A stretch of 64,000 nucleotides of DNA, from NCBI RefSeq assembly GCF_030317205.1, contig NZ_JASZYB010000001.1:2790001-2854000 (forward strand), written 5' to 3'. The notes beneath the pieces are model-generated. The model worked only from the letters and a program-made list of their open reading frames with translations. It made no database searches and was not told the origin of the DNA. Source of the stretch: Variovorax sp. J2L1-78. GTDB lineage: Bacteria; Pseudomonadota; Gammaproteobacteria; Burkholderiales; Burkholderiaceae_C. How positions within the stretch are numbered: the stretch's first letter is position 1; each line of letters begins with the position of its first letter. A program made the position numbers and the translations under genes. This document shows, in pieces, positions 1 to 9,403 of the stretch.

Positions 1-132
1 TCTTGTCGGAGCTCGATGTCATGGCAGATCCTTTTCGTTCGGGTTGGATGCTCACGACCTTGACCAGACCTCGCGCGACCTCCAGCCGGAGAACAGGGCG
101 TGCGCACGTAGGCAGGGCTCACCGGTCGGTTG

Positions 133-1032
133 TCAGTGTTCCATCTCCCGCACGAAGTCGACCAACGCCCGCAGCGGTGCCGGCAGGTGCTGTCGTCCCG
201 AGAAGTAAAGGAACGGCCCCGAGAAGCTCGGCCACCATGGCTCCAACACGGGTTCCAGTTCGCCGCGATCGATGAATGGACGCAACCAATCCTCGAAGAG
301 GTAGATGACGCCGCTGCCCGCCACAGCCGCGTCGACGGCGAGGTCGACGGTCGCGCCCAGGCCGACGATCAGCGGCCCGGTCGTGTCGACCTTGACCGAT
401 TCGCCGTCGCGCTCGAACTCCCATGCCGGCATCGCCCCGCTCGCGAAGCGTCCGCGCAGGCAGTCGTGGCCGAGCAGTTCGCGCGGATGCGCGAGGCGGC
501 CGCGGCGATCGAGGTAGGCCGGCGATGCGGCGGCCGCGAAGCGCTGCACGCGCGGGCCGATGGGCACGGCGACCATGTCCTGCTCGAGCCGCTCTTCATA
601 GCGGATGCCCGCGTCGGCCCCTTCGGCCAGCACGTCGACGAAGCGGTCTTCCGCGATCACCTCGAGGCAGATGTCGGGGTACTTCGCGAGAAAGGGCGGC
701 ACGATGCGCGGCAACACCAGCCGCGAGGCGCTCACCGGCACGTTGAGCCGCAGGCGGCCCGCCGGCTGGTCGCGAAAGCCGTTGACCACGTCCAGCGCCG
801 CGTGCACCTCGCCGAGCGCGGGCGCGAGCCGCTCCAGCAGGCGCGCGCCGGCATCGGTCGGCGCCACGCTGCGGGTGGTGCGATGCAGCAGCCGAACCCC
901 CAGCCGGGTTTCGAGCCGACGGACCGCATCGCTCAGGCGCGAGGCGCTGGTGCCGGCCACGCGCGCGGCGTTGCGGAAGCCACCCTCGCGGGCGACGGCC
1001 AGGAAGGCGGTGAGGTCTGCCAGATCGTCCAT
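133..1032 (-). CDS. LysR-family transcriptional regulator
   Basis: A 299-residue LysR regulator. The N-terminal winged helix-turn-helix (about residues 5-63) contains AFLAVAREGGFRNAAR followed by SRLSDAVRRLETRLGVRLL; the rest is a substrate-binding effector domain. I chose the ATG at 1032, which starts MDDLADL, because the open frame extends further upstream only through residues unlike the family. It is divergent from the aldo/keto reductase at 1136 with a 103-base gap holding a palindrome, so it probably controls that gene and itself. The effector is unknown. Family assignment is secure; target assignment is inference from divergent layout. Confidence 0.92.
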   Translation of the reverse strand: MDDLADLTAFLAVAREGGFRNAARVAGTSASRLSDAVRRLETRLGVRLLHRTTRSVAPTDAGARLLERLAPALGEVHAALDVVNGFRDQPAGRLRLNVPVSASRLVLPRIVPPFLAKYPDICLEVIAEDRFVDVLAEGADAGIRYEERLEQDMVAVPIGPRVQRFAAAASPAYLDRRGRLAHPRELLGHDCLRGRFASGAMPAWEFERDGESVKVDTTGPLIVGLGATVDLAVDAAVAGSGVIYLFEDWLRPFIDRGELEPVLEPWWPSFSGPFLYFSGRQHLPAPLRALVDFVREMEH

Positions 1033-1046
1033 GGACTGTCCTGATT

Positions 1047-1065
1047 TCTGCACGGCCTGTGCAGA
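1047..1065. promoter_or_regulatory. Palindrome, candidate LysR operator
   Basis: Perfect inverted repeat TCTGCAC-N5-GTGCAGA in the gap between the divergent LysR and aldo/keto reductase genes. It lies 11 bases upstream of the candidate reductase -35 box, the usual place for a LysR activation site. The role is inferred. Confidence 0.5.
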
Positions 1066-1075
1066 TTGCAGTGGA

Positions 1076-1104
1076 TTGTCGCGCAGTGCCTGCGCTCCTA
1101 GATT
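1076..1104 (+). promoter_or_regulatory. Candidate sigma70 promoter of the aldo/keto reductase
   Basis: TTGTCG at 1076-1081, a 17-base spacer and TAGATT at 1099-1104, about 31 bases before the reductase start codon. The match to the consensus is moderate and the spacing optimal. No transcript evidence is available. Confidence 0.45.
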
Positions 1105-1135
1105 CATGACACACCACTTCCCGAAGGACCACACC

Positions 1136-2008
1136 ATGACCCGCATCGCTTCCGCCGGCACCTACCGCCTGGGCACCCGCACCGTGAATCGCCTGGGCTA
1201 CGGCGCCATGCAACTCGCCGGCCCCGGCGTGTTCGGCCCGCCCAAGGACACCCCCGCCGCGCTCGCCGTGCTGCGCGAAGCCATGGCCCTCGGCATCAAC
1301 CACCTCGACACCAGCGACTTCTACGGGCCGCACATCACCAACCAGCTCATCCGCGAGGCGCTGCATCCCTACCGCGACGACCTGGTCATCGTCACCAAGG
1401 TCGGCGCCATGCGCGGCGACGACGCCTCGTGGCAGCCCGCCTTCTCCGCAGCGGACCTGGAACGCGCGGTACACGACAACCTGCGCCACCTCGGCCTGGA
1501 CGTGCTCGACGTGGTGAACCTGCGCGCGATGTTCGACGTGCACGGCCCGGCCGAAGGCTCGATCGAGGCGCCGCTGACGGCGCTGGCCGAACTGCAGCGC
1601 CGCGGCCTGATCCGGCACATCGGGCTGAGCAATGTCACGCCGGCGCAGATCGAACAGGGCCGCCGCATCACGCCGATCGTCTGCGTGCAGAACCACTACA
1701 ACCTCGTGCACCGAGGCGACGACGCCCTGATCGACCAGCTCGCCGCCAGCGGAACCGCCTATGTGCCCTTCTTCCCGCTGGGCGGGTTCACCCCGCTGCA
1801 GTCGGGCGCGCTCAACGACGTGGCCGCACGGCTGGGGGCGACGCCGATGCAGGTGGCCCTCGCGTGGCTGCTGCGCCGTTCGCCGAACATCCTGCTCATT
1901 CCCGGCACGTCGTCGGTGGCGCATCTCCGGGAGAACCTGGCGAGTGCGGCGCTCGAGCTCAGCGATGAAGACCTGGCGACCCTGAACGGCCTGTCGACGC
2001 GTCGCTGA
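1136..2008 (+). CDS. Aldo/keto reductase
   Basis: A 290-residue NAD(P)H-dependent aldo/keto reductase of the (alpha/beta)8 barrel superfamily. Visible features are the N-terminal GYGAMQLAGPG strand, INHLDTSDFYGP carrying the conserved Asp and the catalytic Tyr, the Lys of VIVTKVG, the IGLSNVTPAQI segment and a C-terminal LLIPGTSSVAHLREN cofactor-binding stretch. Length is usual for the short bacterial subfamily. Substrates are carbonyl compounds, but the specific one cannot be read from sequence. The start is the ATG after ACACC. It is divergent from a LysR gene that likely regulates it, and its last 50 bases overlap the end of the convergent TetR gene. Confidence 0.92.
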   Translation: MTRIASAGTYRLGTRTVNRLGYGAMQLAGPGVFGPPKDTPAALAVLREAMALGINHLDTSDFYGPHITNQLIREALHPYRDDLVIVTKVGAMRGDDASWQPAFSAADLERAVHDNLRHLGLDVLDVVNLRAMFDVHGPAEGSIEAPLTALAELQRRGLIRHIGLSNVTPAQIEQGRRITPIVCVQNHYNLVHRGDDALIDQLAASGTAYVPFFPLGGFTPLQSGALNDVAARLGATPMQVALAWLLRRSPNILLIPGTSSVAHLRENLASAALELSDEDLATLNGLSTRR

Positions 2009-2633
2009 AGCGATCGCCCCCGGCGCTGCCGGCGCCGGCCATGAACAGTTCGAGGCACAGCGGCGAGGCGTTCTGCCGTGCGGCGGCCGCCTCACTCGCA
2101 TAGTCGGACAGAACGCCGATGCCGACTGCATGCAGGCAGCGTGCGACCGACGCGGGGCGCAGGCCGGCGCGCAGCTGACCGCGGCGGTGCGCGATGGCCA
2201 TCACGCGACCGAGGCGCCACACGGTCTCGGCCAGGGCGCCTTCCACACGCGCCATGGCTGGCGCAGGCAGCTCCGACTCGACGCCATGGCGCAGCACGAT
2301 CTTCACGGCGCGCGATTGCCAGGGGTCGGCCATGCAGCGCTCGATCTGCCGGCACAACTGCTCGCGCAACAGTTCGAGCGGCTGCGGATGCGCCTCGTAG
2401 GCCGCCACGTCGCCACCGATGTCCAGCGGCCAGCGCACGCCCTCGACGAGCTCGGTCACCAGCGCGGCCTTGTCGGCGAAGTGCCAGTACACGGCGCCGC
2501 GCGTGACGCCGGCACGCGCCGCCACGTCTTCCAGACTGGTGGTGCGCACGCCGCCCTCGGCGAAGGCCGCGAGCGCGGCCTCGAGCACGCGGGTACGGGT
2601 GCGGTCGGCTTCGGCCTTGGTGTGTCTCACCAC
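1959..2633 (-). CDS. TetR-family regulator (AcrR/TtgR type) at the end of the efflux operon
   Basis: A TetR repressor of about 224 residues. The helix-turn-helix reads TSLEDVAARAGVTRGAVYWHF, typical of the AcrR/MtrR/TtgR group that controls RND pumps, and the N-terminus VRHTKAEADRTR also matches that group. I placed the start at the GTG at 2633; a TTG at 2678 would overlap the outer-membrane-factor stop as TTGA and add 15 residues. It follows the outer-membrane gene on the same strand, so it may be co-transcribed and regulate the pump along with the divergent TetR at 8649. The 3' end overlaps the aldo/keto reductase gene by 50 bases. Confidence 0.85.
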   Translation of the reverse strand: MVRHTKAEADRTRTRVLEAALAAFAEGGVRTTSLEDVAARAGVTRGAVYWHFADKAALVTELVEGVRWPLDIGGDVAAYEAHPQPLELLREQLCRQIERCMADPWQSRAVKIVLRHGVESELPAPAMARVEGALAETVWRLGRVMAIAHRRGQLRAGLRPASVARCLHAVGIGVLSDYASEAAAARQNASPLCLELFMAGAGSAGGDRFSDASTGRSGSPGLHR

Positions 2634-2674
2634 GGTGCAAGCTCGGTGGGAGGCGGCGGCATGCGTCGCGTCGA

Positions 2675-4129
2675 TCAAGGCTGCGCGGCGGCGGAAAGCG
2701 TCGCCACCGGCGTGCCCGTCGTCTCGACCCAGCCGCCGCCCAGCGTCTTGTAGAAGGTCACGAGGTTGGTGAAGCGCGACAGCCGCGTGCTGATCAGGTT
2801 CTGCTGCGCCGTGTAGAGCGAGCGTTGCGAATCGAGCACGCTGAGGTAGCTGTCGACGCCGCGCTTGAAGCGCGCGTCGGACAGGCGGTAGCTGTCGGCC
2901 GTGGCATCCACCAGCGCCTGCTGCGCCTTGAGCTGGCGCCCGAGCGTGCTGCGCTGCGCCAATGCGTCGGACACCTCGCGAAAGGCGGTCTGGATCGCCT
3001 TCTCGTACTGCGCCACGGTGATGTCGCGCTCGGTCCTGGCGATGTCGAGGTTGGCCTGGTTGGCGCCGCCGTCGAAGATCGGCAACGAGATCTGCGGCGA
3101 GAAACTCCAGCTGCCCGAGCCGCCCTTGAACATGTTCGACAGGCTCGCGCTGGAGCTGCCGGCCGAGGCGGTGAGGCTGATGCGCGGGTAGAAGGCGGCG
3201 CGCGCGGCGCCGATGTTGGCGTTGGCGGCCTTCAGGTCGCGCTCGGCCTGGAGGATGTCGGGGCGGCGCTGCAGCAGGTCCGACGGCAGGCCGGGCGGGA
3301 TGCTGGCCAGCGGGTTGGCCGCGGCCGTCGCGCCGTCGGGCAGGCCCTTGGGCAGCAGGTCGTCCGGCAGGTCGGCGCCCACCAGCAGCACGAGCGCATT
3401 GCGGTCCTGCGCCACCTGCGCGGTGTACTTCTCGACGTCGACCCGCGCCGTCTCGACGCTGGTCTGCGCCTGCCGCAACGTGAGCGCCGAGGCCACACCC
3501 AGGTCGAAGCTGCGCTGGTTGAGCTTGTAGGTGTTGCTCTGGCTGGCGAGCGTGTCCTGCGCGAGCTTGAGCTGGTCCTGGTCGGCGGCCAGGGTGAGCC
3601 AGGCCGTCGCGACCTCGGCCACCAGGCTGATCTGCGTGCTGCGGCGCGCCTCGGCGGTGGAGAAGAACTGCTCCAGGGCCTGGGCGTTGAGGCTGCGTAC
3701 CCGGCCGAACAAGTCGAGCTCGTAGGCACTGAAACCGAGCGTGGCGCTGTAGCTGTGCGAGACGGTCGGCTGGCCGCTGATGGACAGGTCGCCCGGCGTG
3801 CGGCTGCCGCTGCCACTGCCGCTGGCGTTGACGGTGGGGAACAGCGCCGCGTCCTGCACACGGTAGGTCGCGCGGGCCTTCTCGATGTTGAGCGCGGCCA
3901 CGCGCAGGTCGCGGTTGTGGGCCAGCGACAGCTCGATCACGCGCTGCAGCAATGGGTCGGTGAAGACATCGCGCCAGCCGATCTCGGCCACCGGTTTTGT
4001 GGCAGTGCCACCGGTGTCGCCGGAGAAGGTGGTCGGCACCGGTGCGGCCGGCTGCTCATAGGTCGGCATCAGGCTGCAGCCGGCAAGGAAGGCGGCGAGC
4101 GCCAGGGGAGCCCATGTGAAGCGGGACAT
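2675..4129 (-). CDS. RND efflux outer-membrane factor (OprM/TolC family lipoprotein)
   Basis: A 484-residue outer-membrane channel of the NodT/OprM family. A signal peptide ends in the lipobox LAGC, predicting an outer-membrane lipoprotein. The two repeated OEP domains show the familiar [15 protein letters not shown] and [19 protein letters not shown] segments (the second is the family signature). It forms the exit duct of the tripartite pump encoded just upstream. I chose the ATG at 4129 because it places the lipobox about 20 residues in, has GAAGGTG ahead of it, and sits one base after the pump stop codon; an ATG at 4168 would overlap the pump gene. Confidence 0.94.
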   Translation of the reverse strand: MSRFTWAPLALAAFLAGCSLMPTYEQPAAPVPTTFSGDTGGTATKPVAEIGWRDVFTDPLLQRVIELSLAHNRDLRVAALNIEKARATYRVQDAALFPTVNASGSGSGSRTPGDLSISGQPTVSHSYSATLGFSAYELDLFGRVRSLNAQALEQFFSTAEARRSTQISLVAEVATAWLTLAADQDQLKLAQDTLASQSNTYKLNQRSFDLGVASALTLRQAQTSVETARVDVEKYTAQVAQDRNALVLLVGADLPDDLLPKGLPDGATAAANPLASIPPGLPSDLLQRRPDILQAERDLKAANANIGAARAAFYPRISLTASAGSSSASLSNMFKGGSGSWSFSPQISLPIFDGGANQANLDIARTERDITVAQYEKAIQTAFREVSDALAQRSTLGRQLKAQQALVDATADSYRLSDARFKRGVDSYLSVLDSQRSLYTAQQNLISTRLSRFTNLVTFYKTLGGGWVETTGTPVATLSAAAQP

Positions 4130-4130
4130 G

Positions 4131-7100
4131 TCAGACACCTTCCGAAGCGGCCGCAGCCGATTGGTCATGGGGGGCCGCCGCGCCCGGCGCGGCCGGCTTG
4201 CGCTGGTTGAACAGGCCCACTACGAGGACGAAGAACAGCGGCACGAAGAAGATCGCGAGGACGGTGCCGGACAGCATGCCGCCGATCACCGCCGTGCCCA
4301 GCGCGTGCTGCGCACCGGCGCCGGCACCGCTGCCGAGCACCAGGGGCAGCACGCCCAGGATGAAGGCCAGCGAGGTCATCAGGATCGGGCGCAGCCGCAT
4401 GCGGACGGCCGCCAGCGCCGCGTCGACCAGGCTCATGCCCTCCTCGTACAGATCCTTCGCGAACTCGACGATCAGGATGGCGTTCTTCGACGCCAGGCCG
4501 ATGGTGGTGAGCAGGCCCACCTGGAAGTACACGTCGTTCATCTTCCAGGTCAGCATCGCCCCGAGCAGCGCGCCGAACACGCCCAGCGGCACGACCATGA
4601 TCACGGAGAACGGGATCGCCCAGCTCTCGTAGAGCGCGGCCAGGCAGAGGAACACGATCAGGATCGACAGCGCATAGAGCACGCCGGTCTGGCCGCTCGA
4701 CGCCTTCTCCTGGCGCGACAGGCCGGTCCATTCGTAGCCGATGCCCGGGGGCAGCTTGGCCACCGCGGCCTCGACGATGGCGAGCGCCTCGCCGCTCGAT
4801 GCCGTGCCCGGCAGGGCCATGCCCAGGATTTCCACCGACGGCACGCCGTTGTAGCGCTCCAGCCGCGGCGAGCCCGACGTCCAGCTCGCCTTGGAGAAGG
4901 ACGTGAAGGGAACCATGGTGCCGGCGCTGTTGCGCACGTACCAGCGGTCGATGTCCTCCGGCAGCATGCGGTACCTGGCGTCCGCCTGCAGCATCACCTT
5001 CTTCACGCGGCCCTTGTCGATGAAGTCGTTGACGTAGCTGCTGCCCCAGGCCGCCGAGAAGGTGTCGTTGATGTCGGCCATCGTCAGGCCCAGCGCGCCG
5101 GCCTTGTGCGGGTCGATCTCCAGGCGGAACTCCGGCGTGTCCTCCATGCCGTTGGGCCGCACCGCCACCAGGCGCTTGTCCTTCGACAGTTCGCCCAGCA
5201 GCTGGTTGCGCGCCTGCATCAGCGCCGCGTGGCCGAGGTTGCCCCGGTCCTGCAGCATCAGGTCGAAGCCGGTGGCGTTGCCCAGTTCGGCCACGGCCGG
5301 CGGCGCGAAGGCGAAGACCTTCGCATCGCGGATCGTCGCGAAGAAGGCGCTGGCCTTGGCCGACACGCCGGTCACGCTCAGCGCGTCGCCCTTGCGTTCG
5401 TCCCAGGGCTTGAGCTTGACGAAGGCGAAGCCGGTGTTCTGGCCGCTGCCCGCAAAGCTGAAGCCCGACACGGCGAACACACCGGCGACCGCGTCCTTCT
5501 GGTCTTCCAGGAAGTGGTGCTCCACCTGCAGGATCACCTCGTCGGTGCGTGCGGCGGTGGCGCCGGGTGGCAGCTGCATCAGCACGAACATCGTGCCCTG
5601 GTCTTCGTCGGGCAGGAAGCCGACCGGCAGTTTCATGAAGCCGAACACCACCGCCGCCAGCAGCACCGCGTAGACGACCATGTAGCGCCAGCCCTTGCCC
5701 AGCATGTGGCGCACGACGCCCTGGTAGCGGCCGTTGCCGCGGTCGAAGCTGCGGTTGAACCAGCCGAAGAAGCCGGTGCTCGCCATGGCGTGGCCCTTGG
5801 GCACCGGCTTGAGCAGGGTGGCGCACAGCGCCGGCGTGAGCACCAGCGCGACCAGCACCGACAGCGTCATCGCCGACACGATGGTGATCGAGAACTGGCG
5901 GTAGATCACGCCGGTCGAGCCGCCGAAGAAGGCCATCGGCACGAACACCGCGGCCAGCACCAGGGCCACGCCGACCAGCGCGCCGGTGATCTGGTCCATC
6001 GACTTGCGCGTGGCCTCCTTCGGTGACAGGCCTTCTTCCGTCATGACCCGCTCGACGTTCTCCACCACCACGATGGCGTCGTCCACCAGCAGGCCGATGG
6101 CCAGCACCATGGCGAACATCGTCAGCGTGTTGATGGTGTAGCCGAACATCGACAGCACGCCGAAGGTGCCCAGCAGCACCACCGGCACGGCGATGGTCGG
6201 GATCAGCGTGGCGCGGAAGTTCTGCAGGAAAAGGTACATCACCAGGAACACCAGCACCACGGCCTCGATCAGGGTGCGCACCACCTCTTCGATCGAGATG
6301 CGCACGAAAGGCGTGGTGTCGTAGGGCTTCTGCACCTTCATGCCCTGCGGGAAGAACTTGGCGAGCTCGTCCACGCGGGCGTCGATGGCCTTCACCGTGT
6401 CGAGCGCATTGGCACCGGTGGCCAGCTTGATGGCCAGGCCGGCGGCCGGCTTGCCGTTGTAGCGGCCGACGGTCGCGTACGACTCCCGGCCGAGCTCGAT
6501 GCGGGCGACGTCGCGCAGGCGCACCTGCGAGCCGTCAGTCTGGGTGCGCAGCAGGATGTCTTCGAACTCCTGCGCGGTCTTCAGCCGCGTCTGCGAGGTG
6601 ATGGTCGCGTTGATCTGCTGGTTGTTCGTCGCGGGCAGGCCGCCGAGCTGGCCGGCCGAGACCTGGGCGTTCTGCGCCGTGATCGCCGTCTTGACGTCGA
6701 TCGGCGTGAGACTGAAGTTCGCGAGCTTGTCCGGGTCGAGCCAGACGCGCATCGCGTACTGGGCGCCGAACAGCGTGGTGTCGCCGACGCCTTCGACCCG
6801 GCTGATCGCGTCCTGCACGTTGGCCGCCACGTAGTCCGACAGGTCGGAGCCGTTCATGCTGCCGTCTTCGGACGTGAAGGCCAGCACGTTCAGGAAGTTG
6901 GTCGCCGACTTGGTGACCGTCACGCCCTGCTGCTGCACCTCTTGCGGCAACAGCGGCGTGGCCAGCGAGAGCTTGTTCTGCACCTGCACCTGCGCGGTGT
7001 CGGGGTCGGTGCCGTTCCCGAAGGTCAGCGTGATGGTGACCTGGCCCGAGGACTCGCTGGTCGAAGCCATGTAGCTGAGCCGGTCGAGCCCCTTCATCTT

Positions 7101-7301
7101 CTGCTCGATGACCTGGGTGACGGTGTCCTCCAGCGTCTTGGCGGAGGCCCCGGGGTAAGTGGCGCTGATCGCGACGGCGGGCGGCGCAATGCTCGGGTAC
7201 TGCGCGATCGGCAGCGTGAAGATCGAGAGGACCCCGGCCAGCATCACGATGATGGCGAGGACCCAGGCGAAGATGGGGCGGTCGATGAAGAAGCGTGCCA
7301 T
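4131..7301 (-). CDS. RND multidrug efflux pump, HAE1 family (AcrB/MexB-like)
   Basis: A 1056-residue inner-membrane proton-driven efflux transporter, full length for the hydrophobe/amphiphile efflux family. It begins [17 protein letters not shown], has twelve predicted membrane helices and two large periplasmic loops. It carries the paired aspartates of [17 protein letters not shown] in TM4 that relay protons, and the TM6-region segment [17 protein letters not shown]. It pairs with the fusion protein encoded 18 bases upstream and the outer-membrane factor one base downstream. Exported drugs, solvents or metabolites cannot be predicted. Regulation is likely by TetR repressors flanking the operon. 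Confidence 0.96.
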   Translation of the reverse strand: MARFFIDRPIFAWVLAIIVMLAGVLSIFTLPIAQYPSIAPPAVAISATYPGASAKTLEDTVTQVIEQKMKGLDRLSYMASTSESSGQVTITLTFGNGTDPDTAQVQVQNKLSLATPLLPQEVQQQGVTVTKSATNFLNVLAFTSEDGSMNGSDLSDYVAANVQDAISRVEGVGDTTLFGAQYAMRVWLDPDKLANFSLTPIDVKTAITAQNAQVSAGQLGGLPATNNQQINATITSQTRLKTAQEFEDILLRTQTDGSQVRLRDVARIELGRESYATVGRYNGKPAAGLAIKLATGANALDTVKAIDARVDELAKFFPQGMKVQKPYDTTPFVRISIEEVVRTLIEAVVLVFLVMYLFLQNFRATLIPTIAVPVVLLGTFGVLSMFGYTINTLTMFAMVLAIGLLVDDAIVVVENVERVMTEEGLSPKEATRKSMDQITGALVGVALVLAAVFVPMAFFGGSTGVIYRQFSITIVSAMTLSVLVALVLTPALCATLLKPVPKGHAMASTGFFGWFNRSFDRGNGRYQGVVRHMLGKGWRYMVVYAVLLAAVVFGFMKLPVGFLPDEDQGTMFVLMQLPPGATAARTDEVILQVEHHFLEDQKDAVAGVFAVSGFSFAGSGQNTGFAFVKLKPWDERKGDALSVTGVSAKASAFFATIRDAKVFAFAPPAVAELGNATGFDLMLQDRGNLGHAALMQARNQLLGELSKDKRLVAVRPNGMEDTPEFRLEIDPHKAGALGLTMADINDTFSAAWGSSYVNDFIDKGRVKKVMLQADARYRMLPEDIDRWYVRNSAGTMVPFTSFSKASWTSGSPRLERYNGVPSVEILGMALPGTASSGEALAIVEAAVAKLPPGIGYEWTGLSRQEKASSGQTGVLYALSILIVFLCLAALYESWAIPFSVIMVVPLGVFGALLGAMLTWKMNDVYFQVGLLTTIGLASKNAILIVEFAKDLYEEGMSLVDAALAAVRMRLRPILMTSLAFILGVLPLVLGSGAGAGAQHALGTAVIGGMLSGTVLAIFFVPLFFVLVVGLFNQRKPAAPGAAAPHDQSAAAASEGV

Positions 7302-7319
7302 GGCGGTCTTTCGCGCGGG

Positions 7320-8501
7320 TCAGTTCGACGCGCTGGTGGTGGTGGCGGCGGCCGGCTTCGGCGTCCACGCGGTGACTTTCACCTCGGCGCCCGGCCGGGC
7401 GCTCTGCTGGCCGTCGACCACGAGCTGGTCGCCCGCCTGGAGGCCGCTGCGCACCAGCCACTGGTCGCCCACGGCGCGGTCGGTCTCGAGCGTGCGGCGC
7501 TGCAGCTTGTTGTCGCTGCCCACCACGTAGGCCGTCGGCTTGCCCGCGTTGTCGCGCGACACGGCCTGTTGCGGCACCAGCAGGCCCTGTTCCTTCACGC
7601 CTTCCTGCAGCACGGCACGCACGTACATGCCGGGCAGCAGGTCGGCCTTCGGGTTGGGGAACACCGCGCGCAAGGTGATCGCGCCGGTGCTCTGATCGAC
7701 CGTGACGTCGGAGAACTCGAGCTTCCCCTCCAGCGGGTAGGTGCTGCCGTCTTCCAGCAACAGCTTCACCTTGGCGGCGTTGGTGCCGGCCTGCTGCAGG
7801 TCGCCACGGGCCAGGGCCTGCTTCAGGCGCAACAGCGACGCGCTGGGCTGGGTGACGTCGACATAGATCGGGTCGAGCTGCTGGATCGTGGCGAGCGCGG
7901 TGGTCTGGCTGGCCGTCACCAACGCGCCCGGCGTGACGCTCGACTTGCCGATGCGCCCCGAGATCGGTGCGTCGACGCGGGCGTACGCGAGGTTGATCCG
8001 GCTGGTCTCGACATTGGCCTTGGCAGACGCCACGTCGGCCTCGCCCTGGCCGAGGGAGGCGGCGGCGTCGTCGTAGTCCTGCTGGCTGACCGCCTGGATC
8101 GCGACCAGTTCCTTGTACCGGTCCGCCTTCAGCCGCGTCGTCTTCAGGCTGGCCTGCGCCTTGGCCAGCGCGGCCACGTTGCTGTCGTAGGCCGCCTTGT
8201 AGGTGGCCGGGTCGATCTGGTAGAGCGCCGCGCCCGCCTTCACGTCGCTGCCCTCCCGGAAATTGCGCGTCTTGACGATCCCGTTGACCTGCGGGCGCAC
8301 GTCGGCGATCAGGAAAGGAACCGTGCGCCCCGGCAGTTCGGTGCTCAGCGCGACGCGCTGCGGCTGCACCGTGAGCACGCCCACCACGGGGGTACCGGCT
8401 GCCGGCGGCGCGCCTCCGGGCGGCTTGCCGCAGGCGGTGAGCAGGCAGGCGGCTGCAAGCGCCGCGATGAGGGTCGAGCTGTAGGTGGCGACAGGACGCA
8501 T
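7320..8501 (-). CDS. RND efflux periplasmic adaptor (membrane fusion protein)
   Basis: A 393-residue AcrA/MexA-type adaptor and first gene of the efflux operon. A lipoprotein signal peptide ends at LTAC (acylated Cys about residue 24). Next come a split biotinyl-lipoyl-like domain (VRPQVNGIVKTRNFREGSDVKAG), an alpha-helical hairpin around residues 95-160, and beta-barrel and membrane-proximal domains ending in a low-complexity tail. It bridges the pump and outer-membrane channel. The ATG at 8501 has GGAG 10 bases upstream. The promoter region to its 5' side contains a TetR-type palindrome. Confidence 0.95.
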   Translation of the reverse strand: MRPVATYSSTLIAALAAACLLTACGKPPGGAPPAAGTPVVGVLTVQPQRVALSTELPGRTVPFLIADVRPQVNGIVKTRNFREGSDVKAGAALYQIDPATYKAAYDSNVAALAKAQASLKTTRLKADRYKELVAIQAVSQQDYDDAAASLGQGEADVASAKANVETSRINLAYARVDAPISGRIGKSSVTPGALVTASQTTALATIQQLDPIYVDVTQPSASLLRLKQALARGDLQQAGTNAAKVKLLLEDGSTYPLEGKLEFSDVTVDQSTGAITLRAVFPNPKADLLPGMYVRAVLQEGVKEQGLLVPQQAVSRDNAGKPTAYVVGSDNKLQRRTLETDRAVGDQWLVRSGLQAGDQLVVDGQQSARPGAEVKVTAWTPKPAAATTTSASN

Positions 8502-8550
8502 GGCGATCTCCAGGAAAGGCTTCAGGACAAGAGCGGTTCGGCTTTAAACA

Positions 8551-8567
8551 TACCGTACTGTACGGTA
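8551..8567. promoter_or_regulatory. Perfect palindrome, candidate TetR operator of the efflux operon
   Basis: TACCGTACTGTACGGTA, eight-base arms around a single base, between the divergent adaptor and tetR genes. It abuts the adaptor -10 box, so a bound repressor would block the efflux promoter. Assignment to the TetR at 8649 is inference. Confidence 0.65.
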
Positions 8568-8595
8568 ATGTAGGTTGACTTGACGACCCCGTCAA
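8567..8595 (-). promoter_or_regulatory. Candidate promoter of the efflux operon
   Basis: On the minus strand, TTGACG (8595-8590), a 17-base spacer and TACATT (8572-8567), about 66 bases ahead of the adaptor start. It interlocks with the divergent tetR promoter. Confidence 0.5.
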
Positions 8596-8603
8596 GCAAT
8601 ACT
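8575..8603 (+). promoter_or_regulatory. Candidate promoter of the divergent tetR gene
   Basis: TTGACT (8575-8580), 17-base spacer, AATACT (8598-8603). A second inverted repeat, CTTGACGACCCCGTCAAG at 8579-8596 (seven-base arms, four-base loop), lies in the spacer and overlaps both divergent promoters, so it may be another operator. Confidence 0.5.
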
Positions 8604-8648
8604 GAACACTCTGGTATAGAAATGAGGAGCCAATGAGGAGACCACCCC

Positions 8649-9278
8649 GTGCGCGTTAGAACCGAATCCAAGCGAGAAGCGATCCTCGAGGCCGCGTCGC
8701 AGGTCTTCCTCGAATCAGGCTTCGAAGGCGCGTCGATGGCCGAGATCGCGGCACGCGTGGGCGGCTCGAAGGCGACGCTGTATGGCTACTTCGGCTCGAA
8801 GGAAGACCTGTTCGTCGAGGTGATGCACAGCGCAGCCAAGCATCATTTCGAACGCATCTTCGCGGCGCTGGAGAACGACAGCGACGACCTGCCGCTGGCC
8901 CTGCAGCGTTTCGGCGAGCGCACGCTGGCCGTGCTCTGCCAGGAGTCGGCCGTCCAGGCACGGCGCGCGATCATCGCGGAATCGGGGCGCAGCGACATCG
9001 GGGTGCGCTTCTTCGAAGGGGGCCCGAAGAAGGGCACGGCCGAGCTCGGCCGCTTCCTCGCACTGCAGATGGAAAAGGGCAAGCTGCGACAGAGCGATCC
9101 GATCGTCGCCGCCCATCACCTGATGGCGCTGCTGGACTCGGAGACGATCACGCCTCGCCTCTTCGGCATCGAGAAAAAGCTGACGAAGGGATATGTCCGG
9201 GAGGCCGTCGGCCGGGCGCTGGAGACCTTCCTGGCCGGCCACCGGCCCTCGGGTGGCGCAGGCAACAAGGGATCGTGA
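8649..9278 (+). CDS. TetR-family regulator divergent from the efflux operon
   Basis: A 209-residue TetR repressor. The N-terminal helix-turn-helix region reads REAILEAASQVFLESGF followed by SMAEIAARVGGSKATLYGYF; the C-terminal ligand domain resembles the AefR-like group. The start is a GTG, favoured by GAGGAG eight bases upstream; the nine bases AATGAGGAG occur twice in the leader (8621-8629 and 8632-8640). Being divergent from the membrane fusion gene across a 147-base region with two palindromes, it is the most likely local repressor of the pump and of itself. The inducer is unknown. Confidence 0.92.
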   Translation: MRVRTESKREAILEAASQVFLESGFEGASMAEIAARVGGSKATLYGYFGSKEDLFVEVMHSAAKHHFERIFAALENDSDDLPLALQRFGERTLAVLCQESAVQARRAIIAESGRSDIGVRFFEGGPKKGTAELGRFLALQMEKGKLRQSDPIVAAHHLMALLDSETITPRLFGIEKKLTKGYVREAVGRALETFLAGHRPSGGAGNKGS

Positions 9279-9310
9279 AGGGCTTGCGCTCCATTGCGGG
9301 ATGACGGGCG

Positions 9311-9322
9311 CCCCCCCCCCCC
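9311..9322. repeat. Homopolymeric C tract (12 C)
   Basis: Twelve consecutive C in the intergenic region, 82 bases ahead of the ureohydrolase start. Such tracts can vary in length by slippage or reflect a sequencing error; it lies in no recognised gene. Confidence 0.6.
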
Positions 9323-9341
9323 GGACGAAATCTAAGCCCGC

Positions 9342-9359
9342 ATGCTGAGTTTTTTGATC
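9342..9359 (+). promoter_or_regulatory. Motif shared with the argH-operon leader (copy 1)
   Basis: ATGCTGAGTTTTTTGATC, 44 bases before the ureohydrolase start, is identical at 17 of 18 positions to a site at 11448-11465 upstream of the argH-like operon. The two genes flank one LysR gene, which makes this a candidate binding site for that LysR. Confidence 0.5.
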
Positions 9360-9403
9360 CGCGCCATCGGGTGTTCTCCCTAACATCGACCTCATTCATC
9401 GAA

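Noticed and set aside
3..275. A 90-codon plus-strand frame at the window edge
   Set aside because: Low-complexity Arg/Ser/Pro composition, overlaps the LysR gene on the other strand, no recognisable domain.
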